From positions 10,230,001 through 10,294,000 of the forward strand of contig CP108400.1 in assembly GCA_045039925.1 (NCBI GenBank): a DNA stretch of 64,000 bases. Direction: 5' to 3'. The stretch is from Yinghuangia sp045039925 (lineage in GTDB: Bacteria > Actinomycetota > Actinomycetes > Streptomycetales > Streptomycetaceae). A model generated the notes under the pieces. It searched no databases, was not told where the DNA came from, and was given only the letters and a program-made list of their open reading frames with translations. Made by a program: the position numbers and the translations under genes. Shown here piece by piece: positions 24,150 through 32,740 of this stretch. The first letter of the stretch is position 1; each line of letters starts with the position of its first letter.

Positions 24150-26681
24150 TCACCGCGGCTTGAGCGGCACCTCCGTGCGCGTCGGCGTGGCCCACACCCG
24201 GTCGCCCACCGGCCCCAGGTCGCCCTTGGCCGGGTCGCCCGGTGCCGCGGGCTCCAGTACGGCCCGTCCGTCGCGTGCCAGCAGCCAGCCGGTGGCCGGC
24301 CCCGCGGCCGACGGGCCGGGCGTAGCCGTACTCGGCGAACGCCCTTCCAGCGGACGCCCGGCATCGGCCGCCGCGTCGACCCGCTCCCACGCGCCGCCCG
24401 CGAAACGCCACAGCCCCGCCGACCCCGTCCGCGCGCACGGCTCACCCGGTGCCATCGTGTAGTCGGCCATGGCCGCGTAGAGGGTGTCCCCGTTGAAGAA
24501 CAACTCGTCGAACATCACGCCCGCGGGCGGCGCGGGCCGGGCCACCTCGCCGAGGTCGGAGCCGCGCAGCACGTACACGCCCTCGGGGCTGCCGCACGAC
24601 CCGTAGCCCGTCGCGACGGCGAGCTTGTCGCCGGAGGCGCTGGTCGCCACCGTCCCGATCACCGATCCCGCCACATTGTGCGATGGACCGACCTGGCCCG
24701 ACACCGGATCCACCAGCCACAGGCGCTCCGACGCCTGCGCCCCGCCGGACTCGTGGACGAGCAACCGGCCTCCGACCGCACCGCGCAGCGACTTCGAGCC
24801 GACGGCGTCGGAGGGGAAGGCCGGCAGGGACGAACCGATCTCGTCGAGCGTGTACGCGTTGTAGCGGGTCAGCGTGCCGTCGACATCCATGCGGAGCACC
24901 AGGTCGCCCGTCGGCGGCCCGCCCCCGGGGTCGGTGACGGCGGCGTCGTCCACGAGTGCCGGGGCGCCGGACGAGTCGTCGCAGTCGTCGCACGGTTTCT
25001 CGACCGGCTTCGTGCCGGGACCGGCCCACGAGAACAGCGTCCGGTCGTCCGCACCCACCAGCAGCGTGTGGTCCGCGGACCAGGCGAGCCAGTTCGGCGG
25101 ACCGTCCGCGGCGCGCACGGGATGCGAGGTGGTGCCGTCGTACGCGTACAACGTGCCGTCCTGCACGTACGCCGCCTGGGTACGCTCCGCGAGCGCCACG
25201 GGTGCCCCGGGCGAACCCGTCGGCGCGGGGGACGGCCCCGGGGGCGGGCCGTTGCGGATCCGGTCGACCAGCCCGGGGATGTTCAGCATGCCGTGCCCGG
25301 TGCCGCGCTTCCCGCGGTCGTCCTCGTCCACCCCGCCGGGATCCGCGGTGTCCACGAGGGCGCGTGAGATCTCCTCGGCCGTCGCGGTCGGCCGCACGAA
25401 CCGTGCGACGGCCGCCGCCGCGGCGACGTGCGGGGCCGCCTGCGACGTGCCCTGCATCCCGGCGTACTCGCCGTCCGGAGCCAGGGAGAGCACGAGCCCG
25501 CTCCCGTGCCCCGGCGGAAGCAATGCCGCCTGCTGCCCGCCCGGCGCGACCAGGTCGACGTCGTCGTTCTTCGACGAGTACGCGGTGACCTCGCGGTCGT
25601 CGTTCACCGCACCCACGTTGACGACGCCGTCGTACACGCTCGGCACCTGCCGCTGATGGCGGTCCTCGCAGTCCTTGTCGAGCGGATTGCCGGCGAACCG
25701 CTCGCCGCAGTTCCCGGCGCTGCCCACCAGCACCACCCCGCCCACCCGCGCGAACTCCACCGCCGCCGCCCCGAACGCCAGCGCGTCGCGGTACTTCGGC
25801 AGCTGGTACAGCGAATACGCCCCGCCGAACGACATGTTCGCGACATCCGCACCGTGGTTCACCGCCCAGGTCAGCCCCGTCCACCAGGACGGCCCTTGCG
25901 GATTGGCGTCTTTCAGGTGCACCGGAACGTCCAGCACCGAGACCCCGGGGGCTACACCGATAGTGCCGCCGTTGCCGCGCCGCGCGCCGACGATTCCGGC
26001 GACGTGCGTACCGTGCCCCTCCTCGTCGAGTGCGCCCTCGCCCTCGTAGTGCCGCCGCCCGACGACCGCGCCCGCGAGATCCGGATGGCCCGCGTCGACG
26101 CCCGTGTCGATGACCGCCACCACCGCGCCGGTCCCGTCCGGCCACGGCAGGTCCGCGGACTTCTCCGGAACGCCGAGCATGTCGAGCGGCCACTGGTCGT
26201 CGCGCCGGTCGTCGTCCTGTGTCGGGGCCGCGGGAAGGGCTGCGGGAGAGATCTCGGGAGAGACCTTGGGAGGGAGCGCGTGCGGCGTCATCGGCGGCGC
26301 CACCGCCGCCACGACCACCGCCGGATCCCCGGCCAGCGCGGTGCGGCGCGCCTCGACGTCCACCGCCGCAAGGTACTCCGTGACCACCGACAGGCAGGAG
26401 CCGTCGACACGCATCACGTCCAACGGCACGAGCCCGGCATTTGCGGCGGGTACGGGCGCGGTACTTGGCGCGGCGTCGCACCCCGGGTCGGGCTTCGCCG
26501 CCCGGATCAGCGCCAACTGGCGGTTGTCGAGCACCACTTCGGCTCGTACGCGGGTACTGGCACCGTCGCCACCGCCGTCCCGCAGCACGACCACGAGGAC
26601 CGTCGCCAGTACGGCGGCCGCGACCACCGCGGCCAGTACGACGAACGTGCCGCGTCGACCCCCGCCGCCCGGGGCCGTCAC
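24150..26681 (-). CDS. Membrane-anchored S8 subtilisin-like protease with propeller-like C-terminal half
   Basis: The 843-residue protein has an N-terminal anchor helix (GTFVVLAAVVAAAVLATVLVVVL, split by alanines), a 120-residue spacer, and a subtilisin domain with the full triad: Asp in VIDTGVDAGHPD (about 187), His in GHGTHVAGIVG (about 223) and Ser in GTSQAAPHVA (about 412), plus the oxyanion Asn in SAGNCG. A Pro/Gly linker near 480 leads to about 350 residues of strand repeats (YAYDGTTSHPV, LWLVDPVSGQVG, LAVATGYGSCG) that look like a beta-propeller. The start is GTG. It would cleave proteins at the outer membrane face. Mycosin-like C-terminal anchoring is absent. Confidence 0.88.
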   Translation of the reverse strand: MTAPGGGGRRGTFVVLAAVVAAAVLATVLVVVLRDGGGDGASTRVRAEVVLDNRQLALIRAAKPDPGCDAAPSTAPVPAANAGLVPLDVMRVDGSCLSVVTEYLAAVDVEARRTALAGDPAVVVAAVAPPMTPHALPPKVSPEISPAALPAAPTQDDDRRDDQWPLDMLGVPEKSADLPWPDGTGAVVAVIDTGVDAGHPDLAGAVVGRRHYEGEGALDEEGHGTHVAGIVGARRGNGGTIGVAPGVSVLDVPVHLKDANPQGPSWWTGLTWAVNHGADVANMSFGGAYSLYQLPKYRDALAFGAAAVEFARVGGVVLVGSAGNCGERFAGNPLDKDCEDRHQRQVPSVYDGVVNVGAVNDDREVTAYSSKNDDVDLVAPGGQQAALLPPGHGSGLVLSLAPDGEYAGMQGTSQAAPHVAAAAAVARFVRPTATAEEISRALVDTADPGGVDEDDRGKRGTGHGMLNIPGLVDRIRNGPPPGPSPAPTGSPGAPVALAERTQAAYVQDGTLYAYDGTTSHPVRAADGPPNWLAWSADHTLLVGADDRTLFSWAGPGTKPVEKPCDDCDDSSGAPALVDDAAVTDPGGGPPTGDLVLRMDVDGTLTRYNAYTLDEIGSSLPAFPSDAVGSKSLRGAVGGRLLVHESGGAQASERLWLVDPVSGQVGPSHNVAGSVIGTVATSASGDKLAVATGYGSCGSPEGVYVLRGSDLGEVARPAPPAGVMFDELFFNGDTLYAAMADYTMAPGEPCARTGSAGLWRFAGGAWERVDAAADAGRPLEGRSPSTATPGPSAAGPATGWLLARDGRAVLEPAAPGDPAKGDLGPVGDRVWATPTRTEVPLKPR

Positions 26682-26875
26682 GGCGCGCCCGCCCCTCGTT
26701 CAGCCCGTACCGTCCCGATGCCCGTCAAGGTCGCGCTCGCCTCGGTCACGGTGGCCGACCATACCGCGACACCGGGACACGTTCCGCGGTCCTGTCCCGG
26801 ATGCGCGGCCCGCCGGACCGCACTTCGGACCGTCAACCCGCAGGGGGCAAGACGAACCCAGAGGTCGCATCCGGT

Positions 26876-26889
26876 ACCTGGGTACAGGT
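26876..26889. promoter_or_regulatory. Palindrome upstream of the CC-motif gene
   Basis: ACCTG-GGTA-CAGGT is a perfect inverted repeat followed at once by TTTACGGT, whose TACGGT could be a -10 box. The layout fits an operator placed upstream of or within the promoter of the following gene. Confidence 0.4.
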
Positions 26890-26946
26890 TTACGGTCGTA
26901 GGGGAGCCCTGGCGTCGTCCCGGGCCGCAGACGGGAGGCGTCCGCC

Positions 26947-27312
26947 ATGGACAGCATCGAGATCACCGGGACGTGGGTGCCGCAGGCGTGCACGCTGCCC
27001 TCGCGGGAGCAGCCCCTGCGGGTGGCGGAGTTCGACGCCTTGTTCGCGACGTCGCTGATCGGGCTGGAGCGGCCTGAGCCGACCCGGGCGCGGCTGGCGT
27101 TGTCGGCGGACGCGGAGGAGCGCGCACGGGACCTGGCGGCGCGGGAGACCGGCTGCTGCTCGTTCTTCACGTTCTCCTTCGACCGCACGCCCGCGGTCGG
27201 CCCGGGTGGCGGCGGCGCGGTGTCGATGGACGTCGCGGTTCCCGAGGCGTACGTTGCGGTCCTGGACGCGCTGGTCGCGCGCGCCGAGGCGGCCCGGCCC
27301 GGTGTCGCATGA
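26947..27312 (+). CDS. Conserved small protein with Cys-Cys motif
   Basis: The 121-residue soluble protein has PQACTLPSREQPLRVAEFDALF near the N-terminus, a central AARETGCCSFFTFSF motif with adjacent cysteines, and a C-terminal VAVPEAYVAVLDALVARAE helix region. I recall similar actinobacterial proteins encoded beside MerR-type regulators, sometimes loosely labelled arsenate reductase, but no catalytic motif proves that. GGGAGG precedes the ATG. It is convergent with an ArsB-type permease gene, which makes a metal or metalloid link worth noting but unproven. Confidence 0.7.
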   Translation: MDSIEITGTWVPQACTLPSREQPLRVAEFDALFATSLIGLERPEPTRARLALSADAEERARDLAARETGCCSFFTFSFDRTPAVGPGGGGAVSMDVAVPEAYVAVLDALVARAEAARPGVA

Positions 27313-27405
27313 CCACCGGGAATGGACGGCTGCCGGAACGGGATATCGGACCCTGGCGCTGACCTGGCTGCACGCCCGGCTCGGGCGCGGCCGTCGGCCG
27401 TGTCC

Positions 27406-28662
27406 TCAGGTGCCGATCAGTGCCAACGATGCCCACAGTGCTGTGACGGACAGGATCAGGGTGGCGGGGACGGTGAGGAGGCCGAGTTTCGTGAATTCGC
27501 CCAGGTTCACTTCGGCGCCTTGTTCGTGCATGATGCGGCGCCACAGCAGGGTGGCCAGGGATCCGGCGTAGGTGAGGTTGGGGCCGATGTTGACGCCGAG
27601 GAGTACGGCCAGTACCGCGCCGGCGCCCAGCGGGCCGGCGAGCGGGAGCATCACCAGGACCGCGGGCAGGTTGTTGACGAGGTTCGCCAGCACCGCGGCG
27701 AGTGCGGCGATCGCGAGTAGTTCGGGCAGTCCGGTGCCGTGCGGCACGACATGGCCCAGGGCGTCGGCCAGGCCGTTGTCCACGACCGCCCGGACCACCA
27801 GGCCCAGCCCCAGCACGAACGCCAGGAACGGCAGCGCCGCCGCCCGCACGAGCGCGGCCGGTGTGGTCCGCCGCCGCAGCAGCGCCCGGACGGCCAGCAC
27901 CGCCGCGCCGGCGGCCGCCGCCCACGCCGGGTCCACGTGCACCGCCGAGGCCGCCAGGAACCCCGCCAGGGTGCCCAGCACCGTCATCAGCGCGAACACC
28001 GGCACCGCCGGCGCGTCCACGCGGGGAGGCGGCTGCGGCCCGGCCGCGAGGTCGGCCCGGAAGAACCGCCGGAACACCGCGTACTCCACGGCGACCGCGA
28101 CCAGCCACGGCAGCAGCATCAGCGCGGCGAAGCGGACGAAGCTGAGCCCGCTGACCGCGAACGCCAGCAGGTTCGTGAGGTTGGACACCGGCAGGAGCAG
28201 CGACGCGGTGTTCGACAGGTGCGCGCACGCGTACACGTGCGGCCGGGCGCGCACCCCGACCCGCGCGGCCGTCGCGAACACCACCGGCGTCAGCAGCACG
28301 ACCGTCGCGTCCAGGCTGAGCACCGCCGTGACCAGCGAGGCCAGGGCGAACACCTGCACCAGCAGGCCGCGGGGGCGGCCCGCCGCCGCACGCGCCATCC
28401 ACACGCCGCACGCCTCGAACAGCCCCTCCTCGTCGCACAGCCGCGCGAGCACCAGCACCGCGGCCAGGAAACCGATGACGGGCCCGAGGCGCTCCGCTTC
28501 CTCCCGCGCGGCGTCCAGGGATATCGCCCCGGTCGCCACGACGACGCCCGCCGCGGGAACCGCCACCACGGCCTCCGGCAGCCCCCGCGGGCGGACCACG
28601 GCACAGCCGAGGACCGCCAGGAGCAGGACGACGGAAAGCGTTTCCGCGGACGCGGCGTTCAG
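27406..28662 (-). CDS. ArsB/Na+-H+ antiporter-like permease
   Basis: The 418-residue protein has 10-12 hydrophobic helices and motifs of the ArsB/NhaD part of the ion-transporter superfamily: SLDATVVLLTPVVFATA, HLSNTASLLLPVSNLTNLLAF, and the near-repeat ANLVNNLPAVLVMLPL with GVNIGPNLTYAGSLATLLW. Members export arsenite or exchange ions. No ATG, GTG or TTG fits the expected N-terminus; CTG at 28662 has GAAAGG 8 bases upstream and gives the usual family length, so a CTG start is proposed. An upstream GTG would add about 30 residues of non-family sequence. Confidence 0.82.
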   Translation of the reverse strand: MNAASAETLSVVLLLAVLGCAVVRPRGLPEAVVAVPAAGVVVATGAISLDAAREEAERLGPVIGFLAAVLVLARLCDEEGLFEACGVWMARAAAGRPRGLLVQVFALASLVTAVLSLDATVVLLTPVVFATAARVGVRARPHVYACAHLSNTASLLLPVSNLTNLLAFAVSGLSFVRFAALMLLPWLVAVAVEYAVFRRFFRADLAAGPQPPPRVDAPAVPVFALMTVLGTLAGFLAASAVHVDPAWAAAAGAAVLAVRALLRRRTTPAALVRAAALPFLAFVLGLGLVVRAVVDNGLADALGHVVPHGTGLPELLAIAALAAVLANLVNNLPAVLVMLPLAGPLGAGAVLAVLLGVNIGPNLTYAGSLATLLWRRIMHEQGAEVNLGEFTKLGLLTVPATLILSVTALWASLALIGT

Positions 28663-29069
28663 AGGTACGGCCTTTCGGAACTCGGCAGCGGTCGGGCTGT
28701 GTGGTCGGCACGCGATGGTACGCAGCCGCGGCGCGCCCGCCCCGACCGGCCCGGACACCGTCGTCCCGAGCCGTGCCGGAGCGTAGGGCCGGGCCGCGGG
28801 CGCGGGCCACAGCCGGGCCGTATTCGGACGATCCCCGGCGCACATCGGACAACGGCCCCGCCTGCCCACTTCCCGCCGATCACCATGGCGGGACCGCGGC
28901 TCCGAGCGCGGCTCGGACCGCCCGGGGCGTGAGCGCGCGCCCTGGCGGGCAGGGGCCCGGTAGCGGTCCGCCGTGCGCCGCCGGTCCTCGCGTCCGCGGC
29001 TCGGCGGTCGCCTCCGGCCCGGAAACGCACCCGCCCCGAGCCCGCTCGCCCGGCCATGGAGGTCCGAAC
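28663..29069. other. Divergent gap without a visible gene
   Basis: This 407-base gap lies between the divergent ArsB-type permease and coiled-coil protein genes. The sequence is GC-rich throughout; no promoter, hairpin or small reading frame stands out. Confidence 0.4.
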
Positions 29070-30089
29070 GTGGATCTGGACGCTGTCGCCGACGAGTTGT
29101 ACGCGCTCCCGCCCGGTGACTTCACCGCCGCCCGCAACGCGCGCGCGGCCGAGGCCGTCCGGTCCGGGGACCGCCCGCTCGGCGAACGCATCAGGGCCCT
29201 GCCGAAGCCCACCCTCGCCGCCTGGGCGAGCAACCTGCTCGTACGCACGCGCCCGGACGAGACCGGTCCGCTGCTCGAACTGGGCGAGGCGCTGCGCGAC
29301 GCGTACCGCAACGTCGACGGCGCACAACTGCGCGCCCTCTCCGCGCGCCAACGGCAGGTGACCGCCGCACTCGCCCGCGAGGCCCGGCAGCTTGCCGCGT
29401 CCGCCGGGCAGCCGCTCGGGAACCAGGCCCTCCAAGAGGTCCAGGACACCCTGCACGCCGCGCTCGCCGACCCGGACGCCGCACGGGAGTGGGCGTCCGG
29501 ACGGCTGTCCCGCCCGCTCGGCGCGGCCGGCTTCCCGGCGGTCGTCCTGTCCGCGGCGCCGAAGCTGCGCATCTCCACCGCCGCGGATGCGGATACGGAA
29601 GGGGACGCGGATGAGGGGGACGGGTCGGACGAGGCGGCGTCCGCCGGGCGCGTACCCAAGACGGGCCCGGCGCGAGGCAAGCCGAGTCGACCGGGCCGGA
29701 AACGCGCCGCCGCCACTTCGACCGCGGCTCCGAGCGACCTCGACCGGGCCCGGGCGCGCCGCGAACAACGCGTACGCGCCGAGCATGCCCGCCAGGCGCT
29801 GCGCGAGGCGGAGGACGCATGCGAAGCCGCCGAGGAATCCCGGGCCGGGCACCAGGAACGCCTCGACCGCACCACCGCCCACCAGGAACGCGCGGCCCGG
29901 CGCGCCGCCGACCTCGCCGCGCGGCTGACCGCCGCGCAGGACGAACTCCGCGACGCGGAGGCGGCCGTACGGGACGCCCGCACCGACCTGAAAGCCGCCG
30001 ACCGCACCGTGCGGGAGGCAGAGACCTTGATGCGCCGCGCCCGCCGCGAGTCCGAGGCCGCCGAACGCCCTGACGGCGGTGACGCCTGA
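29070..30089 (+). CDS. Coiled-coil protein of unknown function
   Basis: The 339-residue protein starts VDLDAVADELYALPPGDFTAARNARA, followed by RIRALPKPTLAAWASNLLVR, a pattern I associate with a common streptomycete hypothetical family. Residues about 170-225 are an acidic then basic disordered linker. The C-terminal 110 residues are a long Ala/Arg/Glu-rich coiled coil. GGAGG lies 7 bases before the GTG start. Function is unknown; the coiled coil suggests self-association. Confidence 0.75.
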   Translation: MDLDAVADELYALPPGDFTAARNARAAEAVRSGDRPLGERIRALPKPTLAAWASNLLVRTRPDETGPLLELGEALRDAYRNVDGAQLRALSARQRQVTAALAREARQLAASAGQPLGNQALQEVQDTLHAALADPDAAREWASGRLSRPLGAAGFPAVVLSAAPKLRISTAADADTEGDADEGDGSDEAASAGRVPKTGPARGKPSRPGRKRAAATSTAAPSDLDRARARREQRVRAEHARQALREAEDACEAAEESRAGHQERLDRTTAHQERAARRAADLAARLTAAQDELRDAEAAVRDARTDLKAADRTVREAETLMRRARRESEAAERPDGGDA

Positions 30090-30384
30090 TGCGATGTCAG
30101 GTGCGATGTCCGTTGAGGTGCCTGGGCGGGCACCTGCCGAGGCTTTCGGCCGACCGCCGGGCCGACCGCTCGGCGGCACCCGCGGGGACGGCACCCTCGG
30201 GGACGGCGCGCGCAACGTGCGGCACAACGTCCGAGGGCGCCGGGAATGCCCGCGCACATGCCGTGGTTGCAACGGGTGGTCGGTGGGACCGGTGTCCCCG
30301 GGTCTCACTATTTGCCACCGAGGAATACCGTTCGGCTGGAGCCTCGGCGTGCCTTTCGCCGCGAGGCGACCCGCCCACCGGCCG

Positions 30385-30418
30385 CGAGGAGGGCTTCGCC
30401 ACGGCGAGGCCCTCCTCG
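30385..30418 (+). terminator. Strong hairpin after the coiled-coil gene
   Basis: CGAGGAGGGC and GCCCTCCTCG pair perfectly, with TCGCC/GGCGA pairing inside, followed by TTGTT. It lies about 300 bases beyond the coiled-coil gene and before the next plus-strand gene. The rest of this 418-base gap shows nothing convincing. Confidence 0.75.
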
Positions 30419-30507
30419 TTGTTCGTACGCGACGGCGGTGGCTCGTGACCGGTGGACCGGCCGACCCCGCTGACGGAGTGTCAGCCGGTGGCGTACCGTC
30501 CCCGGGC

Positions 30508-30984
30508 ATGGACTACGTCGGCTGGGTGGTGCTCGCCCGCGGAGACTCCGAACTGCGGCGCGATCCCGTGGTCACCGCGTTCGCGGGCGCGGTGGGCGGC
30601 GAACGCGCGTTCGGCGCCTGGCGCGAGTTGCGCATCTCCGACACCGGGGAGGGTGACGCCGACGTCCTGGCCCTGGCCCGCGCGACGGGTGCGCCGGCGC
30701 TCGCGATGTACGTGGTCGACGGCCACTGCGCGATCGGCGAGGGCGGGACGCCCGGCGGAGTCGCGTTCGACCTGGTGTTCGGCGAGGAACGCGTCGCCGA
30801 GCAGTACGCCGCAGCCCTTCCCGACGACTACCGGCGGGCGGACGCCGTCGCGGCCGTCACGGCATGGGCCGCCGAAGCCGGCCTGGCCCCCGTTCCGGAC
30901 GCCGTGGACCGCGCCCTCGCCGGCGGCGGGTTCGACGACCTGTACCGGGCCGTCGGTCTGACCGGCCGCGCCGGACCGCACTGA
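30508..30984 (+). CDS. Hypothetical protein
   Basis: The 158-residue soluble protein begins MDYVGWVVLARGDSELRRDP and has alternating strands and Ala-rich helices, with a mid-segment PALAMYVVDGHCAIGE that suggests a small alpha/beta domain. Codon use is strongly GC3-biased over its whole length, supporting a real gene. I do not recognise the family. No strong ribosome site was found. It lies just after a terminator and 80 bases before a TetR gene. Confidence 0.65.
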   Translation: MDYVGWVVLARGDSELRRDPVVTAFAGAVGGERAFGAWRELRISDTGEGDADVLALARATGAPALAMYVVDGHCAIGEGGTPGGVAFDLVFGEERVAEQYAAALPDDYRRADAVAAVTAWAAEAGLAPVPDAVDRALAGGGFDDLYRAVGLTGRAGPH

Positions 30985-31026
30985 GACGCCTCAGCACCCC
31001 TGCCCACAACGCTCGCGCCGTTAATC

Positions 31027-31057
31027 TTGACTGATCGTTCCATATTCGGGTTAGGGT
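31027..31057 (+). promoter_or_regulatory. Promoter of the TetR gene, probably leaderless
   Basis: TTGACT (31027-31032) and TAGGGT (31052-31057, or TTAGGG one base earlier) have an 18-19 base spacer. The -10 box ends 6 bases before the ATG, which would make the transcript leaderless. The spacer contains TGATCGTTCC, a possible half-operator. Confidence 0.55.
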
Positions 31058-31063
31058 GGGCGC

Positions 31064-31663
31064 ATGGCCCGGACCAGGGAGTTCGACACCGAAGCCGCCA
31101 TAGACGCCGCGACCGGCGTCTTCTGGCACAAGGGGTACGCCGCGACGTCCATCCAGGATCTGGTCGACGCGACCGGACTGGGGCGCGGCTCGCTGTACGC
31201 CGCGTTCGGCAGCAAGGACGGCCTGTACGAAGCCGCCCTCACGCAGTACGCCCGGCATACCGCCGTCCGCAACACGCGCAGGCTCGACCGCGACGCACCC
31301 GTCCGCGAGATCCTGCGCGACCTGCTCCTCGACACCATCGACAGCACCGCCCGCGACCCGCGCCGCCGCGGCTGCCTCATCACCAACACCGCCGTGGAAC
31401 GCACCCCGCACGACCCGATGGCCGCCCGCGTCGTCACCGACGCGCTCGATGCCCTCACCGCATGCGTCGCGGACGTCCTGCGGCGCGGCCGCGAGCGCGG
31501 CGAACTCCCGCCCGACGCCGACACGGCGGCAATCGCCGACCTCGTCGTCACCACCGTCCAAGGCCTGCGCGTGAGCGCCAAGGCCGGCACGGACCCCGGA
31601 CGCCTCAACGCCGTCGTCGACCTCGTGCTCTCCGCCGTCCCCATCGTCCCTGACCTGCCCTGA
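31064..31663 (+). CDS. TetR/AcrR-family regulator
   Basis: The 199-residue repressor has the TetR helix-turn-helix in residues 8-50 (DAATGVFWHKGYAATSIQDLV, GRGSLYAAFGSKDGLYEAAL) and a C-terminal ligand domain of the TetR_C type seen near dehydrogenase genes (DPRRRGCLITNTAVER). The ATG lies at the expected transcription start, so translation may be leaderless. It is followed by an NAD(P)-dependent dehydrogenase gene in the same direction, the probable target. Confidence 0.9.
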   Translation: MARTREFDTEAAIDAATGVFWHKGYAATSIQDLVDATGLGRGSLYAAFGSKDGLYEAALTQYARHTAVRNTRRLDRDAPVREILRDLLLDTIDSTARDPRRRGCLITNTAVERTPHDPMAARVVTDALDALTACVADVLRRGRERGELPPDADTAAIADLVVTTVQGLRVSAKAGTDPGRLNAVVDLVLSAVPIVPDLP

Positions 31664-31749
31664 CCTGCTCTGAGGGCAGGCACCCGTATCCGCAACGCAC
31701 CGCCCCCGTCCTCGCCCCCGTCCCGTCCCACCACGAAAGGCACCACGAC

Positions 31750-32625
31750 GTGACCACCACCGTCGCCCTCCTCGGCACCGGCATCATGGGCTCGGCCATG
31801 GCCCGCAACCTCCTCGCGACCGGCCACGACCTCCGCGTCTGGAACCGCACCCGCGAGCGCGCCGAACCACTCGGAGCCGCCGGAGCGACCGTTGCCGACA
31901 ACCCGGCCGACGCCGTACGCGGCGCCGACGTCGTCGTCACCATGCTCAACGACGGCGACGCCGTCCACGCCGCCATGACCGCCGCCGCGCCGGGCCTGCA
32001 CACCGGGCAGGTCTGGGCGCAGATGAGCACCGTCGGCGTCGCCGCCATCGAGCGGCTCGCCGAACTCGCCGACGCGCACGGCCTCGTCCTCGTCGACGCA
32101 CCGGTCCAGGGCACGCGGCAGCCGGCCGAGGCGGGCACCCTCGTCATCCTCGCGAGCGGTCCCCGCCCGCCCGCACTCGACACGGTGTTCGACGCCGTGG
32201 GCAGCAGGACCGTGCGGCTCGACGCGGTCGGCGACGCCACCCGCCTCAAGCTCACCACCGTCGGCTACGCCATCGCCGTCACGTCCGTGATCGGCGAGTT
32301 CCTCGCCCTCGCCGAAGGCCTGGGCGTGGACCCGGCGGTCTTCGCGGAGGTCATGACCGGCGGCCCGCTGGACAACACCTACTTGCAGGCCAAGACGGCC
32401 GCCATCCGCGGCGGCGACTACACGCCCAGCTTCACCGTCCGCAACGCTGAGAAGGACACCCGGCTCATCGCCGACGCCGCCGCCCACGCGGGCATTTCGG
32501 TCGACCTCACGCAGGCCGCCGGCGCCCGGTTCCGCCGCGCCGAGGAACGCGGCCACGGCGACGACGACATGGCCGCAAGCTACTTCGCCGGGTTCGCCGC
32601 CGACCCGGCCGAGCGTCCGGCCTGA
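31750..32625 (+). CDS. 3-hydroxyisobutyrate dehydrogenase-like NAD(P) oxidoreductase
   Basis: The 291-residue protein begins with the Rossmann motif LLGTGIMGSAMARNL and WNRTRERAE, then VVTMLNDGDAV, a substrate-binding DAPVQGTRQPAEAGTL segment and the catalytic-lysine region GDATRLKLTTVGY. In canonical beta-hydroxyacid dehydrogenases the lysine is followed by xxN; here it reads KLTT, so the usual Asn is missing. The C-terminal helical half is normal. The GTG start follows a CACCACGACG stretch with AAAGG about 12 bases up. It is probably regulated by the upstream TetR protein. Confidence 0.85.
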   Translation: MTTTVALLGTGIMGSAMARNLLATGHDLRVWNRTRERAEPLGAAGATVADNPADAVRGADVVVTMLNDGDAVHAAMTAAAPGLHTGQVWAQMSTVGVAAIERLAELADAHGLVLVDAPVQGTRQPAEAGTLVILASGPRPPALDTVFDAVGSRTVRLDAVGDATRLKLTTVGYAIAVTSVIGEFLALAEGLGVDPAVFAEVMTGGPLDNTYLQAKTAAIRGGDYTPSFTVRNAEKDTRLIADAAAHAGISVDLTQAAGARFRRAEERGHGDDDMAASYFAGFAADPAERPA

Positions 32626-32696
32626 TCCGCCGGGTCCAACTGCCGCTCCCCGACCCCGCCTCGACGCCGCCTCGACCCGCTCCGGCCCCTTGTCGA

Positions 32697-32733
32697 CCCG
32701 CCTCGGCCTGCCCGCGAGCAAAGCCGAGGCGGG
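32697..32733. terminator. Bidirectional hairpin between convergent genes
   Basis: CCCGCCTCGGC pairs with GCCGAGGCGGG across a 15-base loop, between the dehydrogenase gene and the convergent double-HTH gene. Confidence 0.75.
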
Positions 32734-32740
32734 GCGCGGG

